This document shows positions 11,907-23,660 of a DNA stretch of 64,000 nt, one piece after another. The notes beneath the pieces are model-generated. The model searched no databases and was not told the origin of the DNA. It saw only the letters and a program-made list of their open reading frames with translations. Position numbers and translations under genes: made by a program. Origin of the DNA: Eunapius fragilis (Eukaryota > Porifera > Demospongiae > Spongillida > Spongillidae); contig OY811979.1 in NCBI GenBank assembly GCA_963681505.1, forward strand, positions 8,106,736-8,170,735, in the 5' to 3' direction. Each line of letters begins with the position of its first letter. The first letter of the stretch is position 1.

Positions 11907-11980
<74 letters not shown>
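11907..11980. repeat. (TG)n microsatellite
   Basis: Pure TG run in the left arm; the right-arm partner at 17913-17968 is about 20 bp shorter, a visible length difference between otherwise near-identical arms. Confidence 0.95.
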
Positions 11981-11981
<1 letters not shown>

Positions 11982-13602
11982 ACTATGTGTGTGCAATGGG
12001 TTCATGTATTTGTGGCTGTATTTGATTGGCTTACCTTTTGGACTGTGGCCACACCCTCTTACATATTATGCTATCAGCTTGCTTTAAAAAAACTCTTCCT
12101 CTACCATTAGTACCTCCCTCTCTGGCCCCTCCTCCTCATGAATGAGGACATCAGTAGAAGATAGCTGCAGTGTTCCATGATGACCACACCCACCCAGCCC
12201 TCAAAAATACTGTGGTTTGAGGAAATCTAATCTGGCCATGGTAGGTATAGCACGTTCCAATGCTCTCTAAGGCAATTTCATTGGCTTACTGACTAAAATT
12301 CAAGCAAATGGATGCTTAATGCAGCTCATCCAGAATGGATGGGTTGTTGGTATCTGACACTGTGGAAGCTGGATAGTCAATTAAGTAGATAAAGGGGTGC
12401 TGTAGTAACGTATCTGGTTTTGTCGGATGATCTGCCTTAACTGGACGGGTGTCCTCCACCCTTTATTTTTTTTAAAGGTTTGCTTTCAAAGTGATCAGTA
12501 GTGATGTGTAACAAGCACTTATCCTCTTTTTCAGTTAGAGCCTCAGTCACCTGCTGAGTGCAGAAATTCTCCTAGAGTGGTCCTCCTCCAGGGATGGCAC
12601 TGTGCACAGATGGTTTGGTCTGCAACTCCCAGATGGATAAACAACCTTGCTTGTATAGTACCTGCATTAGACCTTTAGCAGTAGTCAACTAGCTGCCACA
12701 CACCCCTGCAATTGTTGCACGTGAAAATCTATTCCATTTGATGTATACTATATCTACCCTCCAGAGGATTGTTCCAGTTGTAGCCATTACCACTTGTCTT
12801 TGACATGCTTTTGGGCTTAGACTACTAACCTAGTTTGTCTATAATCTCATCACTTCTCGTTCCCATGACCATAAATATCTAAATATCAAACCTAATTTCC
12901 TGCACAGCCATGCCAGAGATTATATTAGGGGATTGGAAGCTGATCGTGCACGTTTCGCTGTACCTATGCACAGAATATTCGAGGTAGTTTTAATATTAAT
13001 CACACCTCTGAATTTATGGATTTTTGGTGAAAGACCATTGGGATTTGGAGTTGTCTCTCTTACAAAGTAAGCCAAAAAGTTTACTGTAACTTGATCAACA
13101 AATAAATGTAGCTCTATGAATATGATTTGACAATGCAATCTTTTTATGTTAGCCAAATTCATATCTGCTATTTCTTTTGCTTCACACTTGTGAAAGGATG
13201 CTATTTTTTTTTACTTCACACTAGTGAAAGGATGGTATTTTTTCCCTGGGTAACTGCTCGTTACCTGTTAAAGCTTTAGTTTCTTTTTTGTGCTTTAAAT
13301 GTCTTGCATTGTGTGTTGATGAAGGTTTTAACTTTTAAGAGTGATCCTTGCCAATGTTTTGCTGCAAGATCCTGAAAACATGATTTGGTACACAGGACAC
13401 AGCTTGAAGTTGTGTTGTGTGGTTACTGTAATGCAGCGTGAAACTGACACCAATATTTTAGTACGGTCAAAACCCATGCATATGCCAATATACATTTTGG
13501 GTCACGTTTATGGTTTGAAATTAATTTTGTTTTCATGCATGGGTGGATCAAACTTTAGGCTAGGAAGAATTCCACAGTACACAGACCAGCTAAAGTGAAA
13601 GC

Positions 13603-13930
13603 CTATGACTGCTTGAAAGGCTTTCTGCTGCACTTGTGGTGATCAGGGCAGATAGTGCACATGAGATGACAGTGTGTACAACAGAACTCCTCCGCAGGAC
13701 CATTGCGTCCATCTATACATTCATAAAAATATGCCACTGTTACTTGTAATCTTGGACACAAGCAGCTACCAAGATCGAGGTTCTGAGGGAGACCACTGGC
13801 CCCTCCCACTGGGATGTTCATTTTTTGTTCACAGGTAGGACACTTGAACACTTGTTGGGAACCACTTTTCTCTATCACAGAATGTAGTCATACTGACAGA
13901 AGGAGTGCAGACATACACGTAGTAGAATTC
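13603..13930 (-). pseudogene. RING/B-box (TRIM-like) fragment, left arm of family 1 element
   Basis: Minus-strand counterpart of 16015-16290 with the same protein over the shared stretch: FKCPTCEQKMNIPVGGASG, CLCPRLQVTVAYFYECIDG, then FCCTHCHLMCTICPDHHKC and a stop. The frame is open from about 13878 to the stop near 13603. Upstream of the RING half no start codon is evident and an in-frame stop lies close by, so a splice acceptor would be needed. It may be a captured host exon. Confidence 0.6.
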
Positions 13931-14670
13931 TTGGATGACTGCGATAACAACGTGGTATACCTATCCTGCCCAGCCCCTCTCCCCACTCATTTACCTGCTA
14001 TGGAATTCATTTGTCTCCATGGCTAAGCATATGGAATTTCTGCTGAACTATAAAATATCGTGCTCAGACACCATTACATCTCACATGGGTCTGAGTACAA
14101 AACATGATAGTTATAATTACTGGTACAGCACAAAGCAGTGCAAAAAAAAAAAAAAAAAAACTGGTTGGGGGGGGGAGGGATTTGTGTATGGTATCAATAC
14201 ATGCATGGCTCCTTGCATCCAAATACCCAGGGCAGGACACTGGGACCCCACAGACTTGATGTATACATCATTTGCAATTATGCATAGTTATATGTGTCGC
14301 ACTTGATTCTCTTTTTTCTTCTTGTTCTCAAAAACAGACCTGAATAGCAGGATATATGTGTGTATGTTCAGAGTAATCATTAAAGACCAATGAGCATAGC
14401 ATTATGTGAGCAGGTGTACTGCATGTACAGCTGGGAGGGAGGAGAGTGTGGAATGGTAGGGAAAACACACAACACAGAGCTGTAGATAATCTATTCACAG
14501 GGTTGGATCTGTAGTGTGATCTTTTGCTGGTTATCCAAGCATTCACAGTTTGTTTTCGGCCATTTTCAGCCTCTGTTCCAGAATGGTCTATGTCATGGGT
14601 ACAATCACAAGATGATGAAATGGAAAATAATCTCACACCTATTAAACCTTTGGTCTTACTATGAGGCATG

Positions 14671-15060
14671 TTAAATTAAAATGTTCTTTTGATATTTACA
14701 TGGCGACCTGATGTCGACATAATATCTTCCTAGGTAGTATGACATCTTTCTTTCTTCTTCATTAAGAATCACATGGTGGAGAGGATCTGGGTTGTATTTC
14801 ACCGTGCAACTATCCAATGAAAAGCAGGCCTGATTGATATGGATAAAAAAGGAAGCTTGGACAATGCTGTACACCGCTTCATCCTGGTTTGAAATAAATG
14901 TTGGAGCAATGATGACAGCATAATAGTTCTTGGAATCAGCTCCACGTCTCACATCTGATGTGGGAATTCCTGAATGAGTAGCTGTACATGTTTCTGCCTC
15001 CATTTTTTGAATAGCAAGAAAGCTTTTAAGAACAGGTGGATATTGTAACATAAATGTCAC
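14671..15060 (-). CDS. Unidentified 129-codon reading frame in the family 1 core
   Basis: The longest non-repetitive frame of the element: residues include TATHSGIPTSDVRRGADSKN, then YYAVIIAPTFISNQDEAVYS, FFIHINQACFSLDSC and NEEERKMSYYLGRYYVDIRS. It mixes beta-type hydrophobic stretches with charged loops like a folded domain. The true start is unclear: the first internal Met follows three codons in, and it may be an exon. Being the only core gene of an element that is otherwise TIR, it is the best candidate for an element-specific function, but I recognise no family. Confidence 0.4.
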   Translation of the reverse strand: MTFMLQYPPVLKSFLAIQKMEAETCTATHSGIPTSDVRRGADSKNYYAVIIAPTFISNQDEAVYSIVQASFFIHINQACFSLDSCTVKYNPDPLHHVILNEEERKMSYYLGRYYVDIRSPCKYQKNILI

Positions 15061-15355
15061 AATTTACATTTCCTATTTGAAACTTGCTGTCATATTTAAC
15101 AACATTCAAGTCTGGTTCCATCCATTAGATATACATGTTCTGTAAACAGGCTTTGCATAAGTGCAGTACACGACAAATGCCATCACTTGACTGATTTTGG
15201 TGTATGTACTGATTTCAATTTAATGTATATGGAATGTTGCACGAGATCACGAGATTCAAGTTTGACCCTTGTGGATAGATTTATATACACACAAGTAAAT
15301 AAAAACATTCTCTAACAAGATCTGTTGTTGGTATATAGGATTGACTAATGGTGGT

Positions 15356-15460
15356 GTAAAAAGCACGGAAGAAATTTTACTGGAAAATTGAAATAGGCCT
15401 ATATTTAGCACACATGGGCTATTTCAAAATTTCTGTCACACTTGTTTCTGTGCTTTTTAC
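15356..15460. mobile_element. Short foldback MITE, 105 bp
   Basis: Ends GTAAAAAGCAC and GTGCTTTTTAC are inverted, with a second inverted block (GGAAAATTGAAATAG and CTATTTCAAAAT). A diverged relative is at 29181-29330. The similarity of the two copies extends about 60 bp upstream (from 15293 and 29120), so the repeated unit is larger than the MITE. Confidence 0.7.
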
Positions 15461-16014
15461 TGTTGTACATGCAGTACACCTGCTCACATAATGCTATGCT
15501 CATTGGTCTTTAATGATTACTCTGAACATACACACATATATCCTGCTATTCAGGTCTGTTTTTGAGAACAAGAAGAAAAAAGAGAATCAAGTGCGACACA
15601 TATAACTATGCATAATTGCAAATGATGTATACATCAAGTCTGTGGGGTCCCAGTGTCCTGCCCTGGGTATTTGGATGCAAGGAGCCATGCATGTATTGAT
15701 ACCATACACAAATCCCTCCCCCCCCCAACCAGTTTTTTTTTTTTTTTTTTTGCACTGCTTTGTGCTGTACCAGTAATTATAACTATCATGTTTTGTACTC
15801 AGACCCATGTGAGATGTAATGGTGTCTGAGCACGATATTTTATAGTTCAGCAGAAATTCCATATGCTTAGCCATGGAGACAAATGAATTCCATAGAAGGT
15901 AAATGAGTGGGGAGAGGGGCTGGGCAGGATAGGTATACCACGTTGTTATCGCAGTCATCCAAGAATTCTACTACGTGTATGTCTGCACTCCTTCTGTCAG
16001 TATGACTACATTCT

Positions 16015-16290
16015 GTGATAGAGAAAAGTGGTTCCCAACAAGTGTTCAAGTGTCCTACCTGTGAACAAAAAATGAACATCCCAGTGGGAGGGGCCAGTGG
16101 TCTCCCTCAGAACCTCGATCTTGGTAGCTGCTTGTGTCCAAGATTACAAGTAACAGTGGCATATTTTTATGAATGTATAGATGGACGCAATGGTCCTGCG
16201 GAGGAGTTCTGTTGTACACACTGTCATCTCATGTGCACTATCTGCCCTGATCACCACAAGTGCAGCAGAAAGCCTTTCAAGCAGTCATAG
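16015..16290 (+). pseudogene. RING/B-box (TRIM-like) fragment, right arm of family 1 element
   Basis: Ninety-one codons open to a stop at 16288-16290, identical in protein to the left-arm copy. The RING half supplies CPTC and the linker; the B-box-like part has paired cysteines (CCTHC, CTIC) and a final HHKC. The full RING needs an upstream exon that I cannot see. Being in both arms and in copy A shows it is a fixed part of this element family rather than a host gene in place. Confidence 0.6.
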
Positions 16291-17911
16291 GCTTTCACTT
16301 TAGCTGGTCTGTGTACTGTGGAATTCTTCCTAGCCTAAAGTTTGATCCACCCATGCATGAAAACAAAATTAATTTCAAACCATAAACGTGACCCAAAATG
16401 TATATTGGCATATGCATGGGTTTTGACCGTACTAAAATATTGGTGTCAGTTTCACGCTGCATTACAGTAACCACACAACACAACTTCAAGCTGTGTCCTG
16501 TGTACCAAATCATGTTTTCAGGATCTTGCAGCAAAACATTGGCAAGGATCACTCTTAAAAGTTAAAACCTTCATCAACACACAATGCAAGACATTTAAAG
16601 CACAAAAAAGAAACTAAAGCTTTAACAGGTAACGAGCAGTTACCCAGGGAAAAAATACCATCCTTTCACTAGTGTGAAGTAAAAAAAAATAGCATCCTTT
16701 CACAAGTGTGAAGCAAAAGAAATAGCAGATATGAATTTGGCTAACATAAAAAGATTGCATTGTCAAATCATATTCATAGAGCTACATTTATTTGTTGATC
16801 AAGTTACAGTAAACTTTTTGGCTTACTTTGTAAGAGAGACAACTCCAAATCCCAATGGTCTTTCACCAAAAATCCATAAATTCAGAGGTGTGATTAATAT
16901 TAAAACTACCTCGAATATTCTGTGCATAGGTACAGCGAAACGTGCACGATCAGCTTCCAATCCCCTAATATAATCTCTGGCATGGCTGTGCAGGAAATTA
17001 GGTTTGATATTTAGATATTTATGGTCATGGGAACGAGAAGTGATGAGATTATAGACAAACTAGGTTAGTAGTCTAAGCCCAAAAGCATGTCAAAGACAAG
17101 TGGTAATGGCTACAACTGGAACAATCCTCTGGAGGGTAGATATAGTATACATCAAATGGAATAGATTTTCACGTGCAACAATTGCAGGGGTGTGTGGCAG
17201 CTAGTTGACTACTGCTAAAGGTCTAATGCAGGTACTATACAAGCAAGGTTGTTTATCCATCTGGGAGTTGCAGACCAAACCATCTGTGCACAGTGCCATC
17301 CCTGGAGGAGGACCACTCTAGGAGAATTTCTGCACTCAGCAGGTGACTGAGGCTCTAACTGAAAAAGAGGATAAGTGCTTGTTACACATCACTACTGATC
17401 ACTTTGAAAGCAAACCTTTAAAAAAAATAAAGGGTGGAGGACACCCGTCCAGTTAAGGCAGATCATCCGACAAAACCAGATACGTTACTACAGCACCCCT
17501 TTATCTACTTAATTGACTATCCAGCTTCCACAGTGTCAGATACCAACAACCCATCCATTCTGGATGAGCTGCATTAAGCATCCATTTGCTTGAATTTTAG
17601 TCAGTAAGCCAATGAAATTGCCTTAGAGAGCATTGGAACGTGCTATACCTACCATGGCCAGATTAGATTTCCTCAAACCACAGTATTTTTGAGGGCTGGG
17701 TGGGTGTGGTCATCATGGAACACTGCAGCTATCTTCTACTGATGTCCTCATTCATGAGGAGGAAGGGCCAGAGAGGGAGGTACTAATGGTAGAGGAAGAG
17801 TTTTTTTAAAGCAACCTGATAGCATAATATGTAAGAGGGTGTGGCCACAGTCCAAAAGGTAAGCCAATCAAATACAGCCACAAATACATGAACCCATTGC
17901 ACACACATAGT

Positions 17912-17912
<1 letters not shown>

Positions 17913-17968
<56 letters not shown>
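17913..17968. repeat. (CA)n microsatellite
   Basis: Right-arm partner of the TG tract at 11907-11980. Confidence 0.95.
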
Positions 17969-17971
<3 letters not shown>

Positions 17972-18415
17972 CATTACACACCATAATGCTGGCTGCATTT
18001 GCAAATGCAAACCTGTACATGTACATGTACACACATGCACAGATACACCCACCCACACGTTTTCTGGAAAAACTGACACAGGGATGCATATGTGCATAGC
18101 AGCCATCAGTGTGCGCCTGCACCAACAAAATGCTAAGATGCCACTGGCGCTAACTTTGAAGCCCGCGTATACCTGGCACGTAACCGTTTAGCTCAGGCTT
18201 GCGTACTTCTTTATTATTCTCACAAAGCGTCAGCCCAATTAACTTCAGCGACGTGGGTTCCTGGAACCGGACAGACGAGGATATGGATAACCAAATACAT
18301 AAACAGATTTAACATCTTCGGGGATTGAACTCGACCAAATTTGATTTTTGCACCAAAAGTAATGAAAACTCTCTAAGTCACTAACCGAGGCTTGGACGAT
18401 GGATATATAAGCGAG

Positions 18416-18664
18416 TTACAACAAAAAACCTAAATTTCTAAACATCCGAACCGTTGAGTTTACAACTAAAAACCTAAACTTCTAAACATCTGAACCGTTG
18501 AGTTTACAACTAAAAACCTAAATTTCTAAACATTTGAACCGTTGAGTTTACAACTAAAAGCCTAAATTTCTTAACATTTGAACCGTTGACTAAATTTCTA
18601 AACATTTGAACCGTGGAGTTTACAACTAAAAACCTAAATTTCTAAACATTTGAACCGTTGAGTA
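18416..18664 (+). repeat. 44-bp subterminal minisatellite, right arm of family 1 element
   Basis: About five and a half units of the same repeat as at 2949-3151; a shortened unit is again present near the outer end. Confidence 0.9.
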
Positions 18665-18976
18665 TCGGGAGTTTAGAAGTTTAGAGTTTTAAAGCGAAAA
18701 CCAAGTAAAATTATAAATAAGGCAACTGGGAATGAGGGGATAAAATTTAGTCCGAATCGTACAAGGAAGTAAAAATTCAAACGAGTTTGAGGTTTCGGCC
18801 ATTTGAAGTTTAGGAGTTTAGATATTTATATGCGCGGTGACGTATATTCCGAATGACTAACTTCAAATGGCCGAAATGTCCAGTAATGAGATGTTTGCAT
18901 CAATTTCGTGATAGAAAATCATATTCCAAATATTTTTACTGATTGGGACGCGGAGTGCTCTAAAAGTACACGGACC

Positions 18977-18982
18977 GACTAC
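18977..18982. other. Target-site duplication GACTAC, right copy
   Basis: Identical to 10890-10895, directly after the right tip of the family 1 element. Confidence 0.9.
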
Positions 18983-19055
18983 GATGCAAAATAATCATGT
19001 TCTAAGTATTTGATAATTGAGAATTTGAAATGGCCGAAATATACACGGACGGTCC

Positions 19056-19061
19056 GTGTAC
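19056..19061. other. Target-site duplication GTGTAC, left copy
   Basis: Part of the family 5 tip, duplicated on insertion of the family 2 element; second copy at 24664-24669. Confidence 0.9.
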
Positions 19062-19406
19062 GGTCCGTGTACTTTTCCACAATTTAATTTCTCGTCTTTC
19101 AATTTATACATGGAGGACCTTTTGGGCTCGAATGTCAATGTTGCACGTGATCGAATTCAATTTGTGGCCTAAATTCAACGCATCGCAAAGTATTGGAAAA
19201 TGAAAAATGAATTATCGTCGTCTTTATCAATATAATGAACAATGCAACGGAATAATGGTATGGAAGCGGTGCCGACCTGTCTCCAATGACCGGAATCGAT
19301 CCCTCTGCACGGAACACGTACGCTCTGTAGGCGTGTGTACCTATTTATAATAAGTTGTTGCGTTCTGTATCGTGTGGTGTGTACCCGATACTACAAACAG
19401 TATAAT

Positions 19407-19407
<1 letters not shown>

Positions 19408-19500
<93 letters not shown>
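19408..19500. repeat. (TG)n microsatellite
   Basis: About 46 TG units in the left arm; the right arm has only short CA runs at the matching places (23502-23525 and 24300-24310). Confidence 0.95.
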
Positions 19501-19501
<1 letters not shown>

Positions 19502-20445
19502 GACGAAGATTAATAGTGTGTCTCAAGTTTTTACGTAGCTATACCTCAATCGCCAGTCAGCGTCCTGTTTAATGGCATACGAAATGTGATCAAATGTGAC
19601 AGTTTAGCCATAGATTATAACCTTAATTATGACCTTATGGAACCCTTCCTCCTCCCCCTCCCTCCCCCTCCCTCCCTCTCCCTCTCCCTACCTACCCCTG
19701 CCTTTCTATATAAAGTGTGTACAACAACAGCACTGACAATTCTAAGATGGTTGCACAAGGTCAGAGCACCTTATCAGGTTGCCATGGTAACTAATAAGAA
19801 CAATATGAGAGAGGTGGAAGGTGTGACACATCACATAGTACCTTTTCATGGGGTGAGAAAACTGCACTTCATTAGTACATGGTGCAAAGGATGATCTGTC
19901 TCTGGGCTTCGAATTACTGCTTACTAATGTCATTTCTTGCATGCAACATGTACAGCTCTCTAATGTGATGAAATTTTTAGTATGTAAGTATTTTCTGTCA
20001 AGGTACACGAGATATTATGAAGGCATGCATGCTGTGCATATGATGTATGTATGTGTGATGTGTGTATGTGCGTGTGTACGTATGCATGCATACCTACAGT
20101 TTAATACACCCCTTTCGTATGAAATGGACTAACTGGTTAACATCAGTACTTCATTTCCAAATTTATCTACTTTAAACCAGTACCCTAAGTTTTTATGCGT
20201 GTACATGCAGGAAGGGTCAGGATGAAGTCTTTATCACAAGGAAAAAAACTAAACTGGAAAACAAATTAAAATTTAATGTGTTGTTGAAAATAGTTTTCCA
20301 CGCTTAGGGACCTGCAGTTTGAAAGTGTTGAATTAGACACAAAATGAGCTTCTACCTAAATAGGGCTGGTACTCATGATATCGACCGGGGATGGTACATG
20401 TAAAATGGTGGGGTTGTGCTTGGTTATTGGCAGGGTCAGCTTTAA

Positions 20446-20787
20446 GTGGCAGCTGGCAGCCCAGGTGTAGTACCTACCACTTATACTGACAGGTCAATTG
20501 GTACACACTATAATGACTTAGGCAGCAACACCAATACAACGCACACAATGTACAACAATAAGCACACCATATGTAGTTCAATGACAGGTATTGTTCTCCA
20601 ATCTAGACTGACTCTTTACTTCAATTTAGGCCTTAAGAATGCCCCAAACTGGTTCTACCGGATTCTGCCATCTCACTGCACATGCTCCCTTGCATGTTCT
20701 ATTGTTAACCAGTTACTACACCAGGTAAAAGCAGCAGCTGGAGGCAGTTGCTCAGTCGAAGCGTTTGTGCATGCACAACACTTGTAA
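20446..20787 (+). CDS. Unidentified 113-codon frame in family 2 core, doubtful
   Basis: Open frame with Thr/Asn-rich first half and a Cys/Leu/Val second half (YRILPSHCTCSLACSIVNQL). There is no recognisable domain, no good start context and no paralogue in the window. It may be chance. Confidence 0.2.
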   Translation: MAAGSPGVVPTTYTDRSIGTHYNDLGSNTNTTHTMYNNKHTICSSMTGIVLQSRLTLYFNLGLKNAPNWFYRILPSHCTCSLACSIVNQLLHQVKAAAGGSCSVEAFVHAQHL

Positions 20788-21585
20788 GCAGCAGTAATTC
20801 TATTTTGTTTGGTTGTTCATTAATCAGTGCCAAATGGTAGCACTGTATGTGTCTTATCGCAAGAGCAGATGATCCCTGGGCACAGAGATGGTGGAAGCTG
20901 TTGGACTCTAAGTTGAATATGTTCTAAGTTGTATGTGGCTGGGAAGTGCTAGTTAGAGGTTTTTTCTCCAACATGTTTGGTGGGTTTTTTTTCCTGCTAG
21001 AAGTTTTCTCATAAGGAGATGTGGGCTCATCTCCAGGTTGAGCCCCTTGCCTAGCCTTGTGTGTTGTTAGTGATTGCTGTAGCAGTGTGCAAGTGTAAAG
21101 TCTATCATGTACTATTATTAAAAGTTGGTGTGCACAGGTGACACAAATCGTCATGGCATGTGATCTGGGAAGTGGGAAGGTACCACTAGTTTACTTGCTG
21201 CAGCTTTGCTTGAAATATATATAATTGTTCAGTACATAAAAGAATCCACATGCATGTACAAATTATCTCCCTTTGGAGCAGAATAACAAAAACGTATCAA
21301 TAGTCTAGAGAAGGTCCAATGCAACTATACAGTACATTTAAGGCACTTCACGTGGTTAGTTGGGCATTTATATGCGCGTAGCCGAACAGTTATGGGGATA
21401 GCTGTATCGTATATACAGCTGTGCCATTGATACCTATAGTCATCGATGTTGTCCTGTTTGAAGCAGGTGCAACTCTCTACTTCAGGGCCGTTCAGGCCAC
21501 TCAGGCCAATTTGTATTTTCCAAACCGCTCAACGTGAATGTCTAATTGCAAACTAAAAAAAAAAGCGTAACAGCTGCATAAGTAA

Positions 21586-21587
<2 letters not shown>

Positions 21588-21637
<50 letters not shown>
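21588..21637. repeat. (CA)n microsatellite
   Basis: Pure CA run in the family 2 core. Confidence 0.95.
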
Positions 21638-21638
<1 letters not shown>

Positions 21639-21734
21639 ACCATTACATATATAGATGGGAAGCATGTGGCTCTATAGAGCATTCAGAACAATCTGTACAA
21701 CAGTATCATTCATAAGGTGGACAGTTTACTACTG

Positions 21735-21744
21735 TGTGTGTATG

Positions 21745-21787
<43 letters not shown>

Positions 21788-21798
21788 GTGTGTGTGTG
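21735..21798. repeat. (TG)n microsatellite
   Basis: TG run with short interruptions. Confidence 0.95.
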
Positions 21799-21971
21799 AA
21801 CCTGGTTAGAGCAAATGCAACAGTGATCCTTTTGCCTTTACATTTGGAGTGTTTGGTGTGTATTGTAGACTAAATAGGTTTTCTTGTATTCCTATAATAT
21901 ACAACAATAAAAATTATTTAATATTTTTATTTGCAATATTTAGCAAAAATGGCACTTACATACAGCTATTA

Positions 21972-22059
21972 CGTGTATGTATGGATGTATGCATGTAGGT
22001 ATGCATGGATGTATGTGGATGTATGTGTATGTATGTATATGTGTGTATATGTATGTATG

Positions 22060-22093
<34 letters not shown>

Positions 22094-22240
22094 TGTATGT
22101 ATGTATGTATGTATGTATGTATGTATGTATGTATGTATGTATGTATGCATGTATGTATGTATGTATGTATGCATTTATGCATGTGTGTATGCGTATATTT
22201 ATGTATGGACGTATGCATATATATGTATGTAATTATGTAT
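21972..22240. repeat. (ATGT)n tetranucleotide array
   Basis: About 65 units of ATGT with scattered GCATG and TATATG variants, purest at 22055-22175. Open in all frames, giving Met-Tyr-Val-Cys or Ile-His-Thr repeats that are not evidence of coding. Confidence 0.95.
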
Positions 22241-22499
22241 GTGCAGGGAGAGAAACAAGGGAGGGAGGGGAAAGAGGTAGGTTTCTGTAAGGGCAGTACA
22301 ACTGTATAATGGTTGCATCACATATGTACATACATAAGCGGGACACTGAGGATAGAATGTATTCTTGTTTTGTTTAAGGTAGGTAAAGACTATAAAGGAA
22401 CACACACTATTAATCTTCACTACACACACTCACACATCACATTTACAAGAAATGACAACAGCAAGAAATGACATTGGTAAGGCAGGGATGAGTAGATCT

Positions 22500-22750
22500 C
22501 CCCCCTATGTCCCTCCTTCCTCCCTCCATCCCTCTCTCCTTGCTCTACCCTCTATTTCTCCCTCCTCAGACAAGGAATGAGGGATGGGGGGATGAAGGAG
22601 GGGAGGGCAACGAGGGAGCAACTGAGGGCAATGGGGAGAGGTGGGTGAGGTAGAGAGAGGAAGGAGAGGGTGGGAAAAAAGGGAGGGGAGAGGGAGAGAC
22701 AGAGGAGAAGAGGGTGAGGAGAGGTAGAACAAGGAGGAAGGAAGGGAAGA
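22500..22750. repeat. Polypurine/polypyrimidine tract in family 2 core
   Basis: Pyrimidine-rich to about 22567, then GA-rich; the frames over it are low-complexity. Confidence 0.85.
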
Positions 22751-22929
22751 GTTCCATAAGATATAGCTAATCTTGTTACACTTTTCATGGAAAAAAGTAC
22801 AACTACATGTATAGTAGTCATAACACTGCACATGTTTTAATTCCTATGCCTATAAACAGGGGGCTGAGGATTGAGTTTTTAAGTAGGCGTAGAATAAAAG
22901 AGATATACTATTAATTTACACACACATAC

Positions 22930-23498
22930 ACGTCCACAAGGTGTACGTGTTCCATGCTGAGGGGTCAATTTCTTTGAATGAAATGCCTATATATATATAT
23001 ATTTATTTATTTATTTATTTAAAACATTAAGAGAGCTGTACATGCATGTTGAATGCAACATATACACTGTAGTAAGCAATATGGATACATGTAATTACAT
23101 AACATCAGTAACAGTTGGCAACCAACAATCTAGATCATCCTTTGCACCATGTACTAATGAAATGCAGTTTTCTCACCCCATGATAAGATAAATTTTGTTG
23201 TATCTACAGTGTCACACCTTCCACCTCCCTCATATTGGTCTTATTAGTTACCATGGCAACTGGATACAGCACTCTGAACTCATGTTAGAATGATCTGTGC
23301 TGTTGTTGGGCGGGAGTGGGGTGGAGGAGGAAGAGGAAGGATGGGAGAGGGAGGGATGGTGAGGAGGAAAGGTTCTGCAAGGTGATAAGGTGCATAGGCT
23401 AAACTGTCACATTTTGTCCACACCTATGCACATTTTTGTAGGCCATTAAACAGGACGCTGATCGACGATTGAATATTTTAGGTAGGTAAATACTAGAC

Positions 23499-23529
<31 letters not shown>

Positions 23530-23660
23530 AATAGTATACTGTTTGTAGCATGGGGTACACACCACGATACAGAACGCAACAACTTATAAATAGGTATACA
23601 CGCCTAGACAAGGAGGGCGTACGTGTTCCGTGCAGAGGGGTCGATTCCGGTCATTGAATA
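22930..23660. repeat. Extra partial copy of the family 2 right arm
   Basis: Direct repeat of about 23770-24440: both contain CATCCTTTGCACCATGTACT, GTGTCACACCTTCCACCTCC, a short CA run, an ACGCAACAACTTATAAA block and GAGGGGTCGATTCCGGTCAT. The two copies are separated by a short AT-palindrome (23667-23710). Confidence 0.8.

Larger units (their letters stand above)
14430..15463. other. Unique core of family 1 element
   Basis: The only part of the element that is not inverted-repeated. It contains an unidentified minus-strand reading frame and a small MITE at its right side. No integrase, polymerase or transposase motif was recognised. Confidence 0.7.
10896..18976. mobile_element. Complete family 1 long-TIR element (8.1 kb) nested in family 4
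   Basis: Both tips read inward GGTCCGTGTACTTTTAGAG. The arms, 10896-14429 and 15464-18976 (about 3.5 kb each), are near-identical inverted copies, so seven-eighths of the element is TIR around a 1.0-kb core. Each arm carries from the tip inward a subterminal inverted pair (TTTCGGCCATTTGAAG), a 44-bp minisatellite, a TG/CA microsatellite, and a RING/B-box fragment. A perfect 6-bp GACTAC duplication flanks it and the matching empty site is at 3810-3815. Long TIRs with a 6-bp duplication occur in several DNA-element classes; no diagnostic protein was found, so the superfamily stays open. Confidence 0.9.
3741..19050. mobile_element. Family 4 long-TIR element, interrupted by a family 1 element
   Basis: The left tip GGTCCGTGTATATTTCGG at 3741 is matched by the inverted right tip ending at 19050, which lacks the last C because the next element starts there. 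Removing the nested element (10896-18976 plus one copy of its target duplication) leaves about 7.2 kb. The arms pair inverted over about 0.5 to 0.8 kb (3741 to about 4640; about 10210 to 10895 plus 18983-19050), including a CT tract on the left and a GA tract on the right. By eye the arms are clearly more diverged than those of family 1 or 5. Inside are two unidentified reading frames, an inverted repeat pair and a tandem duplication. No transposase was recognised. Confidence 0.8.

Noticed and set aside
13341-13598. 85-codon frame on the strand opposite the RING/B-box fragment, conserved between the arms
   Set aside because: Conservation is expected from near-identical arms and is not evidence of coding; no domain is visible and it abuts the TRIM-like stop on the other strand.
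10896-18976. Assigning family 1 to Polinton/Maverick because of long TIRs and a 6-bp duplication
   Set aside because: No protein-primed polymerase, integrase, protease or capsid-type frame was seen, and the tip does not begin in the usual way for that class.
21931-22309. Frames of Met-Tyr-Val-Cys repeats
   Set aside because: Explained by the ATGT tetranucleotide array, open in all six frames.
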